Of a DNA stretch of 64,000 nt, positions 43,687 through 51,969 are shown one piece after another. The notes under the pieces were generated by a model. It saw nothing but the letters and a program-made list of their open reading frames with translations, made no database searches and was not told where the DNA came from. Position numbers and translations under genes: made by a program. The number at the start of each line of letters is the position of its first letter. Within the stretch, counting starts at the first letter, position 1. Source of the stretch: Halobacillus halophilus DSM 2266 (GTDB taxonomy: Bacteria > Bacillota > Bacilli > Bacillales > Halobacillaceae); assembly GCF_000284515.1 (NCBI RefSeq), contig NC_017668.1:2170001-2234000 (forward strand), read 5' to 3'.

Positions 43687-44283
43687 TCATAAAATTTTGC
43701 AAATCTCCTGAGCTTTCCGGTAATCTTCCGGGGTATTCATATTAAAAAAATGACGATTCACAACTTCACTCGGAAGAGGCTGAAAATCATTTACATAAAC
43801 CGATTGGACCTGCTCTAGCAAAAGACTTACCTTGCGCTCTCCATTATGAAGTAATGTTTCAATAATGGGAAGACAGGACTTACGGTAAATACCAGATAGC
43901 GGCTGAAGACGACCCTCATATTCCGGGATTACAGCATCAATCGTTTGGTCTAAGAAAGAGGATAAGTAGTTATAGACGCTCTCATGAATAAACGGCGTAT
44001 CGCATGCTGATAAGAAAAACCATTCTTCCTCTCTAGACGCCATTACTGTGTGAAGACCGCCAAGCGGCCCGGCGTCCTGATAAATATCCTGGATGGAGGG
44101 AAGGGGTAAATCCGGACCTTCATTCTGATTCATCACTACCGTTGAAACAGTCTTGTGCAGTTCATTTGCAATACGTACCGCTACGGTCTCTCCGCCCAGA
44201 TTCAGCCAGGCTTTATCTTCTCCCATCCTCGTAGAGCTTCCGCCGGCAAGGACCACGCCGCAACCATTTAACTCTTCAATCAT
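43687..44283 (-). CDS. mobA: Molybdenum cofactor guanylyltransferase MobA
   Basis: This 198-residue enzyme transfers GMP to molybdopterin to make the guanine-dinucleotide form. The nucleotide-binding motif VVLAGGSSTRMGEDKAWL is at the N-terminus, with DAGPLGGLH, FLSACDTPF and FFNMNTPEDY following. Its ATG overlaps the dfrA stop by four bases (ATGA), so translation is coupled. No other cofactor genes lie in the window. The tat genes just downstream could export a molybdoenzyme. Confidence 0.9.
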   Translation of the reverse strand: MIEELNGCGVVLAGGSSTRMGEDKAWLNLGGETVAVRIANELHKTVSTVVMNQNEGPDLPLPSIQDIYQDAGPLGGLHTVMASREEEWFFLSACDTPFIHESVYNYLSSFLDQTIDAVIPEYEGRLQPLSGIYRKSCLPIIETLLHNGERKVSLLLEQVQSVYVNDFQPLPSEVVNRHFFNMNTPEDYRKAQEICKIL

Positions 44284-44774
44284 GTTTTCTTCCGATCGTA
44301 GGTTCTGAAATAATAATCGTAAGGGTTATTTTCATCTTTTTTCCCCTTGTCTTCATCAATGAGCTCCCAATCTTCTATATTAAATTCAGGAAAATACGTA
44401 TCTCCCTCGAACTCGGCATCAATATAGGTCAAATACATTCGGTCAGCATAAGGGTACATTTTCTCAAAGAGAACACTTCCCCCTATGACGAACCATTCTT
44501 TTTCCGGTTGTTCTTTTTCAAGCTTTACTATATCCTCAATTGAATGAATAACTTCACACCCATTATGAGAATAATTCTCGTTACTCGTTATAACGATATG
44601 CTTCCGCTCCGGAAGAGGTTTACCAAATGATTCAAATGTTTTTCTTCCCATGATAATCGTCTTTCCCCAGGTCTTGTCCTTAAAAAATTTAAAGTCGTTA
44701 GGAATATGCCACGGAAGATCATTATCCTTTCCGATCAAGCGATTTTTATCCATTGCAAAAATAAATGATATCAT
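44280..44774 (-). CDS. dfrA: Dihydrofolate reductase
   Basis: This 164-residue enzyme reduces dihydrofolate with NADPH. Features are ISFIFAMDKNRLIGKDNDLPWHIPNDFKFFK (substrate loop, catalytic Asp in NDFKFFK), GKTIIMGRKTFESFGKPLPERKHIVIT and WFVIGGSVLFEKMYPYADRMYLT. ATG 44774 follows GAGGTG; GTG 44783 would add three residues. It sits 20 nt downstream of thyA and overlaps mobA by 4 bp. Confidence 0.95.
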   Translation of the reverse strand: MISFIFAMDKNRLIGKDNDLPWHIPNDFKFFKDKTWGKTIIMGRKTFESFGKPLPERKHIVITSNENYSHNGCEVIHSIEDIVKLEKEQPEKEWFVIGGSVLFEKMYPYADRMYLTYIDAEFEGDTYFPEFNIEDWELIDEDKGKKDENNPYDYYFRTYDRKKT

Positions 44775-44794
44775 TACCTTCACCTCGTTTGATT

Positions 44795-45754
44795 TTATAC
44801 TGCTATGGGAGCTTTGATTCCAGGATACGGGTCATACCCTTCTATGGAAATGTCCTCCATCTCGAAATCAAATACACGATCTTTTTCAGGATTTAATGAG
44901 ATTTTTGGTAGTGCTTCAGGTGTTCGGTTTAACTGCTTGTGCACTTGTTCTATATGATTGCTGTAAATATGGGCATCTCCCAGTGTAAGAACAAACTCTC
45001 CAGGTTCCAGGTCACATTCACGTGCGATTAAATGGGTGAGCAGGGCATAACTAGCAATATTAAATGGAACGCCTAAGAATATATCCGCACTTCTTTGATA
45101 TAATTGGCAGGAAAGTTTCCCATCAGCTACATAAAATTGAAAAAGTGCATGGCAGGGCGGCAAAGCCATGTTCGATGGTACATCCTCCGGATTCCAGGCT
45201 GTTACGATATGCCGCCTGGAATCCGGATTTCTCTTAATCCCTTCAATAACGTTTTTCAATTGGTCGATCGTCTGGCCCTGAGAAGTTTTCCACGCACGCC
45301 ACTGCTTTCCATAAACGTTGCCCAAGTCACCGAATCGATCAGCAAACGAGTCATCTGTGAGAATCTTTTCTTTAAAACGTTCCATTTGCTCATCATATTG
45401 ACCTTTAAATGCTTCATCTTTTAAGCTTCTTCGTCCAAAATCGGTCATATCAGGGCCGTGGTAATCATCGCTTTCCACCCACGCCTGAAAAGCCCACTCA
45501 TTCCATATGTTGTTATTATGCTGCAGAAGGTAACGAATGTTCGTATCACCTTTAATAAACCACAGCAATTCACTTGCCACTAACCGAAAAGGGATTTTTT
45601 TAGTTGTTAAAAGCGGAAAACCATCCTCAAGGTTAAACCTGAGCTGGTGTCCAAATACGGAAAAGGTTCCTGTTCCTGTTCGATCTCCTTTTTCATGTCC
45701 TGCATCCAGGACGTGCCGGCATAAATCTAAATACGCTTGTTCATTTTTAACCAC
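44795..45754 (-). CDS. thyA: Thymidylate synthase ThyA
   Basis: This 319-residue enzyme makes dTMP from dUMP with methylene-tetrahydrofolate. It shows [18 protein letters not shown], the catalytic Cys in [13 protein letters not shown] (about residue 200), [20 protein letters not shown] and GDAHIYSNH. It carries the insertion of about 50 residues (WVESDDYHG...[10 protein letters not shown]) found in Lactobacillus-type enzymes, which makes it longer than the 264-residue form. The start is GTG 45754 with GAGGAGG 7 nt upstream. It forms an operon with dfrA, the enzyme that recycles its folate product. Confidence 0.95.
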   Translation of the reverse strand: MVKNEQAYLDLCRHVLDAGHEKGDRTGTGTFSVFGHQLRFNLEDGFPLLTTKKIPFRLVASELLWFIKGDTNIRYLLQHNNNIWNEWAFQAWVESDDYHGPDMTDFGRRSLKDEAFKGQYDEQMERFKEKILTDDSFADRFGDLGNVYGKQWRAWKTSQGQTIDQLKNVIEGIKRNPDSRRHIVTAWNPEDVPSNMALPPCHALFQFYVADGKLSCQLYQRSADIFLGVPFNIASYALLTHLIARECDLEPGEFVLTLGDAHIYSNHIEQVHKQLNRTPEALPKISLNPEKDRVFDFEMEDISIEGYDPYPGIKAPIAV

Positions 45755-45780
45755 TATGTTTCCTCCTCTAGGTGAATATT

Positions 45781-46380
45781 CTAGTCCAGATGCTTTTCTC
45801 TACTAAATTCTAATAAGTATTTTTCCATAAAACGATGCCTGCGATCAGCTTCCTGTCGTCCACTTTCTGTATTCATCATCCCAGAAAGCTTTAATAATTT
45901 ATCGTGAAAATGCTGGATAGAAGAGGAAGTATCCTCTTGTTCATTATCGATACTCTGCCCCTTCGCCCCGCCATAGGTAAATACACGAGCAATACCGATA
46001 GCACCGATGGCATCTAACCGGTCTGCGTCCTGGACAACAGCGCCTAAATAGGAGGAAGGCTTTTTCCCTTTTCGAAAGTAAACAGTTTCTATAGCTTTCT
46101 CAATCTCATTTATTTGGCAAAGAGTGAAATTCAATTCGAGTAGTAATCGATTCCTTTCTTCTAAAGCCTTATCAGGATTTGTAAATAACTTCTCATCTCC
46201 TATGTCGTGAAGCCAGCCCGCTGCTTCTGCAAGCACTGGGTCGACTTCCTCTTCCACAGCGAGCTTACAGGACCAAAGCGCCACACGCTTCATATGGTCA
46301 AAACCGTGTCCTGTCGTATCATGCTCGAACTGTTTTTTTACATACGTTTCAATTCTTTTGAGTCGATGGTCTTTCTCCAT
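45781..46380 (-). CDS. ypgQ: HD-domain phosphohydrolase, YpgQ-like
   Basis: This 199-residue protein has the metal-binding His/HD/Asp set: [26 protein letters not shown] and [20 protein letters not shown]. It belongs to the YpgQ/YedJ group of HD hydrolases, which act on nucleotides. GGAGG precedes ATG 46380. It lies 9 nt after the DUF72 gene on the same strand and 26 bp before thyA, so these genes may be one transcript linked to nucleotide metabolism. Confidence 0.85.
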   Translation of the reverse strand: MEKDHRLKRIETYVKKQFEHDTTGHGFDHMKRVALWSCKLAVEEEVDPVLAEAAGWLHDIGDEKLFTNPDKALEERNRLLLELNFTLCQINEIEKAIETVYFRKGKKPSSYLGAVVQDADRLDAIGAIGIARVFTYGGAKGQSIDNEQEDTSSSIQHFHDKLLKLSGMMNTESGRQEADRRHRFMEKYLLEFSREKHLD

Positions 46381-46388
46381 AAATCCTC

Positions 46389-47243
46389 CTAAAATTGAAA
46401 CAGGTCCATTTGTCTAGGATTCAAATCGTCGTAAGTGACCCCTAAAATGTCCTGCATTTGTTTAGCGTTATCCGCAGCATCACCGCCGGAATTGTTATTG
46501 AAAAGTAATGTAATCTCCGGGGTTTGCTTTTTTAATTCATGGATTCTTTCAGCCCATTCCCTTAGTTCTTCCTCATTATATCTATAAAGAAAACGAACTT
46601 TTCTCCAATCCTCTCTGCCGTTCTTATTCCATCCGTGAATATTACGTCCGTGAAAGCGGACAAGTGATTTACTCGGGTGGGTGGGTTCTAAAACGCGGGG
46701 CACAGAACCTTCTCCCGCTTGAGGCTCATCACAAATGGTATGAATCCACTGTTGATCTTTCATAAATGATAAAGTCTGTTCTTTATACTGAGGCTGGAAC
46801 CAACTTTGGTTTCTAAATTCAAGAGCAAGGGGATAATCGGACAGCCACTCTCTAATAAAGCGCAGTTTTTGTATATTTTGCTTTTTCACATCAAACCAAG
46901 GTGGAAACTGGAATAAAAGAGCATTGATTTTACCTTTTTCCCAGGCAGGCTGTATAGATTCTTCGTATTGCTTCATCAATTCTTTCGCTTCTTGTTTCGT
47001 ACGTTCCTGCCTATCATGTCCTGTCAGATGACTAAAAGCTTTTATAACAAATCTAAATGATTCTGGGGTTTGTTTGATCCACTTTTCATAATGAGACTGC
47101 GGCTGTATTGCGTAAAATGCGGTATCTACTTCTACCACAGGAAAGTGAGAAGCATATTCAGATAGTTTTTCGTTTCCTTTTGTTTGATCTGAATATAGGG
47201 AAGCATGATCTCCCCAACCGGTCACACCGATTTGAATAGCCAA
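46389..47243 (-). CDS. yunF: DUF72 protein, YunF-like, with C-terminal clamp-like motif
   Basis: This 284-residue TIM-barrel protein has IGVTGWGDHASLY, PVVEVDTAFYAIQP, FRFVIKAFSHLTG, FPPWFDVKKQN, ALEFRNQSW and YLFNN-like LLFNNNSGGDAADNA. These motifs define DUF72, of unproven function but often found near DNA-repair genes. The last residues, PRQMDLFQF, contain Q-x-x-L-F, the pattern of sliding-clamp-binding peptides. The start is TTG 47243 with AAGGAGG 7 nt upstream. It is followed 9 nt later by the HD hydrolase. Confidence 0.8.
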   Translation of the reverse strand: MAIQIGVTGWGDHASLYSDQTKGNEKLSEYASHFPVVEVDTAFYAIQPQSHYEKWIKQTPESFRFVIKAFSHLTGHDRQERTKQEAKELMKQYEESIQPAWEKGKINALLFQFPPWFDVKKQNIQKLRFIREWLSDYPLALEFRNQSWFQPQYKEQTLSFMKDQQWIHTICDEPQAGEGSVPRVLEPTHPSKSLVRFHGRNIHGWNKNGREDWRKVRFLYRYNEEELREWAERIHELKKQTPEITLLFNNNSGGDAADNAKQMQDILGVTYDDLNPRQMDLFQF

Positions 47244-47298
47244 TCCTCTTCCTCCTTGTCCTCTTATGTAATTAAAATCATTGTAGCAAAAAAAACAT

Positions 47299-47324
47299 CC
47301 CCCTGACTAGAAAAAGCCAGGGGC
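47299..47324 (-). terminator. Terminator of fhs
   Basis: The stem CCCCTG/CAGGGG lies 11 bp past the minus-strand stop at 47335 and is followed by a long T-run. Confidence 0.75.
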
Positions 47325-47334
47325 TGACACTCTA

Positions 47335-49005
47335 TTAAAATAAACCTTTAATTGTTCCATCCTCGGTAACATCCATTTGAAGGGCCGCCGGCTTTTTAGG
47401 CAGACCTGGCATTGTCATGACCTCACCGGTCAGAGCAACAATGAAACCAGCTCCTACAGAAAGTCTGAATTCACGTACTGTAATATAGAAGTTTCTCGGA
47501 CGGCCTAGCTGAGAAGGATCGTCCGAAAGAGAATACTGGGTTTTTGCCATACAAATGGGTAATTGTCCATACCCTAACTGTTTTATTTGATGTAATTGCT
47601 TTTTCGCTTGAGTGGAAAATTGAACTCCTGCTGCTCCGTACACTTTACCAGCAATCTTCTGGATCTTTTCCTCTATGCTGTCGGATAAATCATAGGTGTA
47701 CGTAAGATGTGCAGATTTACTTTCACAGACCTTTACCACTTTCTCAGCTAGATCAATACCTCCTTCCCCTCCTTTTGTAAACACATCAATCACCGATACA
47801 GGTGCCCCCTGCGCCTCACACCATTTCCGTAAATAGTCAAGTTCTGCCTGAGTGTCAGAAGAAAACTGGTTGACGGCTACGATAAAGGGAAGATTGAATT
47901 GACGAATCGTTTCCAAATGTTTTTCAAGATTCTCCATCCCTTTTTCGAGGGCTCCCAAGTCCTCATGCTGCAAATCCTTTTTATTCAAACCACCATGCAT
48001 TTTCAATGCTCTAATCGTAGCTACAATTACGACAGCATCAGGCTCAAAATCCCCCGCCCGAGTTTTGATGTCTAAGAACTTCTCTGCGCCTAAATCAGCC
48101 CCAAACCCAGATTCCGTCACCACATAGTCACCTAACTTTGCAGCAATTTTTGTAGCCATTACACTGTTACACCCGTGAGCAATATTTGCAAAAGGCCCCC
48201 CGTGAATAATGGCAGGTGTGTTTTCCAATGTTTGGACAAGATTGGGCTTCATGGCGTCTTTCAGTAATAATGTTAAAGCACCCTGAAAACCCAGCTGATT
48301 AACAGTAACCGGCTCTTGGTGATATGTATAGCCAATAATAATTCTAGAAAGTCTCTTTTTTAAGTCTTGTAAATCGGCAGCCAGACAAAGCACGGCCATA
48401 ATTTCAGAAGCCACAGTGATCGTAAACTCGTCTTCCCTGGGAACTCCTCTAACAGCCCCACCTAAACCAACAACGACTTGGCGTAAAGAGCGATCATTTA
48501 TATCTAAAGCCCGCTTCCATGTAACTCTTCTCGGATCAATGTTCAGCTGATTCCCCTGATGAATATGGTTATCTATAAAAGCAGATAACGCATTATTAGC
48601 AGTCGTGATCGCGTGGATATCCCCAGTAAAATGAAGGTTAATCTCTTCCATAGGAACAACCTGGGAATACCCCCCTCCGCAAGCACCGCCTTTGAGTCCC
48701 ATCGTTGGTCCAAGTGACGGCTCTCTTAATGCAATAACCGCTTTGTTATTCAACTGGTTTAAGGCCTGTCCCAGCCCTACCGTTACAGTAGATTTGCCTT
48801 CACCGGCAGGAGTAGGATTAATCGACGTGGTAAGAATAATCTTTCCGTTTGGTCGATCAGCCAGTTTGTTTAGCAGCTGGTCGGATAATTTGGCTTTATA
48901 ATGTCCAAAAGGTTCCCAATCACCTTCTGCCAGTCCCATCTGTTCTGCAATTGAGGAAATAGGGTTCATCTTCGCTTCAAGAGCAATTTCAATATCTGTC
49001 TTCAT
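47335..49005 (-). CDS. fhs: Formate-tetrahydrofolate ligase
   Basis: This 556-residue ATP-dependent enzyme makes 10-formyl-tetrahydrofolate from formate. The P-loop-like TPAGEGKST is at 65-73, followed by [39 protein letters not shown] and the C-terminal [12 protein letters not shown]. All are family hallmarks, and the length is normal. GGGAGTGA precedes ATG 49005. With dfrA and thyA close by, this part of the window serves one-carbon metabolism. It has its own terminator and a long upstream region shared with the divergent csp gene. Confidence 0.95.
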   Translation of the reverse strand: MKTDIEIALEAKMNPISSIAEQMGLAEGDWEPFGHYKAKLSDQLLNKLADRPNGKIILTTSINPTPAGEGKSTVTVGLGQALNQLNNKAVIALREPSLGPTMGLKGGACGGGYSQVVPMEEINLHFTGDIHAITTANNALSAFIDNHIHQGNQLNIDPRRVTWKRALDINDRSLRQVVVGLGGAVRGVPREDEFTITVASEIMAVLCLAADLQDLKKRLSRIIIGYTYHQEPVTVNQLGFQGALTLLLKDAMKPNLVQTLENTPAIIHGGPFANIAHGCNSVMATKIAAKLGDYVVTESGFGADLGAEKFLDIKTRAGDFEPDAVVIVATIRALKMHGGLNKKDLQHEDLGALEKGMENLEKHLETIRQFNLPFIVAVNQFSSDTQAELDYLRKWCEAQGAPVSVIDVFTKGGEGGIDLAEKVVKVCESKSAHLTYTYDLSDSIEEKIQKIAGKVYGAAGVQFSTQAKKQLHQIKQLGYGQLPICMAKTQYSLSDDPSQLGRPRNFYITVREFRLSVGAGFIVALTGEVMTMPGLPKKPAALQMDVTEDGTIKGLF

Positions 49006-49235
49006 AGGTTCACTCCCTTTATAACCTATCTTACCTTTTTTTTACATCATTTCAAAAAGTTTAGACGATTCTTTCTAATAACGGACTGATTTTGAAACTT
49101 ACAGCCTCTATTTTACTGAACGAGAATAAGAAAATAACTTCCACAGCTCCCGCTAATTCAAACGTATGGGAGACTGAATAAACAACCATCATGAACTATT
49201 AACCAGTACTCTCATAAAAAATCATATTCAGATTG
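49006..49235. other. Divergent intergenic region between fhs and csp
   Basis: The 49006-49427 gap holds the fhs upstream region on one side and the csp promoter and leader on the other. In 49006-49235 I see no small gene and no recognisable riboswitch. Confidence 0.5.
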
Positions 49236-49264
49236 TTGACGTCACTTTATCGATACGTTATATT
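49236..49264 (+). promoter_or_regulatory. Promoter of cold-shock gene copy 2
   Basis: TTGACG (49236-49241) and TATATT (49259-49264) are 17 bp apart. Transcription would begin near 49271, leaving a leader of about 157 nt. Confidence 0.75.
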
Positions 49265-49311
49265 GTAGTTAAGCAAATAAGGTGATCGGAAACATAAATG
49301 CAAGGTAGTTC

Positions 49312-49360
49312 CCATAGAAGTACTCTGGAGTTTATTTTTCCGAGTTTCTATGGATTTTTT
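49312..49360 (+). promoter_or_regulatory. Terminator-like hairpin in csp leader
   Basis: CCATAGAA (49312-49319) pairs with TTCTATGG (49346-49353), and the inner ACTC/GAGT and GGA/TCC segments extend the stem. TTTTTT at 49355-49360 follows. It looks like an intrinsic terminator about 40 nt into the leader and 70 nt before the coding region. The sister gene has a similar arrangement. Confidence 0.6.
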
Positions 49361-49427
49361 ATGTTCTTATCATCATTTGTGAATTATCACGTATTACGTG
49401 TAAGAAGTTTTTAGGAGGATTCATATC

Positions 49428-49628
49428 ATGCAAAACGGTACAGTAAAATGGTTTAACGCGGAAAAAGGTTACGGCTTCATCCAAGTAGAAGGTGGAAATG
49501 ATGTATTCGTACACTTCTCTGCAATTCAAGAAGAAGGTTTCAAATCTCTAGAAGAAGGTCAAACCGTTTCTTTCGAAATTGTTGAAGGCGACCGCGGACC
49601 ACAAGCAGCTAATGTTGAAAAACAATAA
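49428..49628 (+). CDS. Cold-shock protein CspB-type RNA chaperone (copy 2)
   Basis: This 66-residue cold-shock domain has RNP1 KGYGFIQV and RNP2 DVFVHFSAI. It is an RNA chaperone and probable transcription antiterminator, very similar to the copy at 18779-18979. TTAGGAGGATT precedes ATG 49428. The long leader with a terminator-like stem suggests control by temperature or by Csp proteins themselves. Confidence 0.95.
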   Translation: MQNGTVKWFNAEKGYGFIQVEGGNDVFVHFSAIQEEGFKSLEEGQTVSFEIVEGDRGPQAANVEKQ

Positions 49629-49637
49629 ATAAAATCC

Positions 49638-49667
49638 AAAGCAGCCTCTATAGAGGCTGCTTTTTTT
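49638..49667 (+). terminator. Terminator of csp copy 2
   Basis: A 13-bp perfect stem AAAGCAGCCTCTA/TAGAGGCTGCTTT followed by T residues lies 9 bp after the stop. Confidence 0.9.
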
Positions 49668-49676
49668 ATGTTTTGC

Positions 49677-49705
49677 TTGAAAAAACAAGCCCTCCCTCGT
49701 ATAAT
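49677..49705 (+). promoter_or_regulatory. Promoter of the preQ1-controlled transporter operon
   Basis: TTGAAA (49677-49682) and TATAAT (49700-49705) are 17 bp apart, immediately after the csp terminator. Transcription would start near 49712, just before the riboswitch. Confidence 0.75.
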
Positions 49706-49725
49706 TAACGGCTGTTGATCTAACA

Positions 49726-49766
49726 GCGCGGTTCGAGAACTCCCGCGATATCAAAACTAAGGAGGT
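49726..49766 (+). ncRNA. PreQ1 riboswitch, class I
   Basis: CGCGG (49727-49731) pairs with CCGCG (49743-49747) around a loop beginning TTC and containing GAACT. The tail is ATATCAAAACTAAGGAGG. The stem, TTC-containing loop, C residues at the loop end and A-rich ACTAAGGAGG tail are the defining parts of the preQ1-I aptamer, whose tail pairs back into the loop. The tail carries the ribosome-binding site 7 nt before the ATG, so ligand binding should block translation. A small upstream stem GCTGTT/AACAGC lies at 49711-49726. Confidence 0.9.
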
Positions 49767-49772
49767 AGTTCT

Positions 49773-50453
49773 ATGAGTAATGAATGGCTATGGATATTAT
49801 TCGCTATCATTAATTTCAGTTTATTACTAATGGTTTACCGCATCTTTGGTAAACCCGGGCTTTTTGTATGGATAGGAATGTCCACGGTAGTTGCCAATAT
49901 TCAGGTAGTCAAAACAATTGAACTATTCGGATTGAACGCTACTCTTGGAAATATCATTTATGGAACAGCCTTTCTTGCAACAGACATCCTAAACGAAAAG
50001 TATGGAAAAAGAGATGCCCGAAAAGCAGTTTGGATGGGCTTTTCTACGCTAATTTCTTTGACCATCATGATGCAGCTGGCAATCCAGTTTACGCCAGGAG
50101 AAAATGATGTGGCCCAGCCTGCTCTTGAAAGTCTGTTTGGCATTGTGCCTCGCATCGCTCTTGGGAGCTTGACTGCATATATTATCAGTCAGTATTTTGA
50201 CGTATGGCTGTATGCACGTTTAAAAAAATTATTCTCAAGTGACGGCACACTATGGATAAGAAATAATGGAAGTACGATGATCAGCCAGCTCTTAGACAGC
50301 GCAATTTTCTGTGCAATCGCATTTTTGGGGATCTACCCTTTTGAAGTTTGGCTGGAGATATTCTTGACAACTTATATTATTAAATTTATTGTAGCTGCTA
50401 TTGACACCCCATTTTTATATGCAGCTAAAAGGTTTAAACATCCTGATAATTGA
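49773..50453 (+). CDS. ypdP: Queuosine precursor transporter, YhhQ/YpdP family
   Basis: This 226-residue membrane protein has about six helices (LWILFAIINFSLLLMVYRIF, TLGNIIYGTAFLATDILNEKYGKRDARKAVWMGF, SQLLDSAIFCAIAFLG, TTYIIKFIVAAIDTPFLYAAKR). NEKYGKRDARKAV is the signature of the DUF165/YhhQ transporters that import queuine precursors. The preQ1 riboswitch directly upstream strongly supports this. The stop overlaps the downstream frame, forming an operon with the RNase H-like gene as in B. subtilis ypdP-ypdQ. Confidence 0.92.
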   Translation: MSNEWLWILFAIINFSLLLMVYRIFGKPGLFVWIGMSTVVANIQVVKTIELFGLNATLGNIIYGTAFLATDILNEKYGKRDARKAVWMGFSTLISLTIMMQLAIQFTPGENDVAQPALESLFGIVPRIALGSLTAYIISQYFDVWLYARLKKLFSSDGTLWIRNNGSTMISQLLDSAIFCAIAFLGIYPFEVWLEIFLTTYIIKFIVAAIDTPFLYAAKRFKHPDN

Positions 50454-50467
50454 AGGAGTTGTTTGAA

Positions 50468-50869
50468 TTGATTGAAGTTTATACAGATGCTGCGGCAAGC
50501 GGTGATCCCGGTCCGAGTGCTGCTGGCGTAATTATTAAACAAGGTGCGACACTTATTGAACATAGCTTCTATCTTAATGAAAGAAATAATCATGAGGCTG
50601 AATTTCTAGCCGTAATTAAGGCCCTTGAAGTATGCAGAGAAGATTTCCCAGATGAAATCATATCTATTCGATCTGATGCCAAAATTGTTATTGATACGAT
50701 TGAAAAAGGCTACACTAAAAATGAAAAATTCTCACCTTTACTCACAACCATCCAGGATTTGGAAGAAAACTTTCCTTACGTATTCTATAAATGGGTGCCG
50801 GAAAAGCAAAATAAAAACGCTGACCGAGTTGCACGAGCCGCGCTCTTAAAGCATACGAAACTCCGCTGA
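50468..50869 (+). CDS. ypdQ: RNase H-like protein, YpdQ type
   Basis: This 133-residue protein has the RNase H fold: VYTDAAASGDPGPSAAGV (first Asp), NHEAEFLAVIKAL (Glu), IRSDAKIVIDTI (Asp) and NKNADRVARAAL (final Asp). All four acidic positions appear present, so nuclease activity is possible. An in-frame TTG overlaps the transporter stop at 50450, but AAGGAG (50453-50458) is 9 nt before TTG 50468, the likelier start. It is in one operon with the transporter. Why the two travel together is not known. Confidence 0.8.
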   Translation: MIEVYTDAAASGDPGPSAAGVIIKQGATLIEHSFYLNERNNHEAEFLAVIKALEVCREDFPDEIISIRSDAKIVIDTIEKGYTKNEKFSPLLTTIQDLEENFPYVFYKWVPEKQNKNADRVARAALLKHTKLR

Positions 50870-50882
50870 AATAAGAATTTAC

Positions 50883-50920
50883 ACTTGTAGGGAAACCCAT
50901 CGTTCTCTACAAGTTTTTTT
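50883..50920 (+). terminator. Terminator of the ypdP-ypdQ operon
   Basis: The stem ACTTGTAGGGAA/TTCTCTACAAGT (one mismatch) is followed by seven T residues shortly after the stop. Confidence 0.85.
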
Positions 50921-50951
50921 CTGTTATATATTTTCTGTTCAACAGAAATCC

Positions 50952-50986
50952 AAAAAGGCTGCCGAATGTTTGTCGACAACCTTTTT
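50952..50986. terminator. Second hairpin after ypdQ
   Basis: AAAAAGGCTG/CAACCTTTTT forms an imperfect stem with A and T runs on both sides. It may be a backup terminator or serve the minus-strand gene at 51202. Confidence 0.55.
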
Positions 50987-51201
50987 ACCAGGGTGAGAGT
51001 TAAAAATATGGAGATCTGAAATTTGAGAAGAATGGTTATTCAAGGCCGATTTGCAGCCAAGTTTAGGGGTGCAATGCACTAAAGCGAGGAAAAAGCAAAA
51101 GGATAAGTAAGAGTCCTCAAGAAACGGTTCGAACTATTATGTCCTGCTTCATAACAGAGGTTTATTTCCATTTTAAATGTTAAAAAGAGGGGCACTGATC
51201 C
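50987..51201. other. Unassigned intergenic stretch
   Basis: No coding frame or RNA fold I recognise is present. A GGTTCGAAC piece near 51126 recalls a tRNA T-arm, but no acceptor stem or anticodon arm surrounds it. Confidence 0.4.
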
Positions 51202-51492
51202 TTATTGTAAAGGAAGTTTAGAAGATGAAACGCGTTCTTCTATAGATTGATAAGCCTGACGTTTCGATTTGATATTTGGCTTAGCTATATGTTCCAACAC
51301 ACTTATGAAAAAACTTGGGTCAAAAGCTTGTTGGAATTTTAAAGTGATCTTTACCGCAATAATGGTTTTCCACTCGGAAGCATTGGCTGAATTCTTACCA
51401 AAGTAAATAAATCTTACATCTTCATCACTTAATTTAAATCCCCTTGACCATAAATCCTCTAAAAAGTAGGCTAATGCATGGTTTTTTTTCAT
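51202..51492 (-). CDS. Conserved hypothetical protein of 96 residues
   Basis: This soluble, partly helical protein reads NHALAYFLEDLWSRGFKLSDEDVRFIYFGKNSANASEWKT in its first half and VLEHIAKPNIKSKRQAYQSIEER in its second. I believe related DUF proteins occur next to bpsA in other Bacillaceae, but I cannot name the family securely. AAGGAGTGAC precedes ATG 51492. No function is suggested by the sequence. Confidence 0.6.
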   Translation of the reverse strand: MKKNHALAYFLEDLWSRGFKLSDEDVRFIYFGKNSANASEWKTIIAVKITLKFQQAFDPSFFISVLEHIAKPNIKSKRQAYQSIEERVSSSKLPLQ

Positions 51493-51689
51493 AAGTCACT
51501 CCTTACATTTTACTGCCTTTTAAATGGGTCCATTACGCTTAACGCTCAATATGTATAAACGAGCAGCACTTCTTCAATATAGGAACACGACGGTAAGATT
51601 AAGCCACATTTTTTACAGTTGTTCTAATGAATTAGACAGTAATCAGCTTTCGACATTTTTCCTTCTTTTTCTCTATTATAGCAAAAATA

Positions 51690-51716
51690 AAAAGCCAGGT
51701 GTATTTACCTGGCTGA
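51690..51716 (-). terminator. Terminator overlapping the end of a small membrane-protein gene
   Basis: The stem AGCCAGGT/ACCTGGCT includes the last two codons, and the loop holds the TAA stop (51705-51707). A T-rich tail follows on the minus strand. Confidence 0.75.
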
Positions 51717-51878
51717 AATTGTTCGTTCATATGATTTTCTATTTTGTGAAGGAGTTGGTTTTACATTCCCTTTTACCATATCCATAACCGAGCGAGCAGG
51801 TACTGATCCAACCTTTGCCAATATCCAAACCATCAAACAACTATAAACAGCGACAACCAAAAAGATGATCACCATCAT
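51705..51878 (-). CDS. Small single-helix membrane protein with Fur box
   Basis: This protein of about 57 residues starts MMVIIFLVVAVYSCLMVWILAKVG, one membrane helix, followed by a basic polar tail VKPTPSQNRKSYERTISAR. The open frame runs further upstream to 51956, but that part lies in the predicted promoter. ATG 51878 follows a modest AAGGGTG. Upstream are a TATAAT (51927-51932) and a Fur-like box at 51901-51915. It follows bpsB on the same strand, yet likely has its own promoter. I do not recognise the family. Confidence 0.5.
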   Translation of the reverse strand: MMVIIFLVVAVYSCLMVWILAKVGSVPARSVMDMVKGNVKPTPSQNRKSYERTISAR

Positions 51879-51900
51879 AATGTTCCCGCACCCTTCTAAA

Positions 51901-51915
51901 TGATAATGATTTTCA
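51901..51915 (-). promoter_or_regulatory. Fur-like box before the small membrane-protein gene
   Basis: TGATAATGATTTTCA matches the 7-1-7 Fur consensus TGATAATNATTATCA except for one base. It lies just downstream of a TATAAT (minus strand, 51927-51932), at the likely transcription start. Confidence 0.55.
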
Positions 51916-51969
51916 ATACTAATTAGATTATAGCAGACCTCTTCAGTAAAAAGCAACTGTCAATAAGTC

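Noticed and set aside
43687-44283. A molybdenum-cofactor gene cluster around mobA
   Set aside because: No other cofactor or molybdoenzyme gene is present within the window. mobA is simply coupled to dfrA.
51100-51160. A tRNA-like GGTTCGAAC piece
   Set aside because: No matching acceptor stem, D-arm or anticodon arm is present around it.
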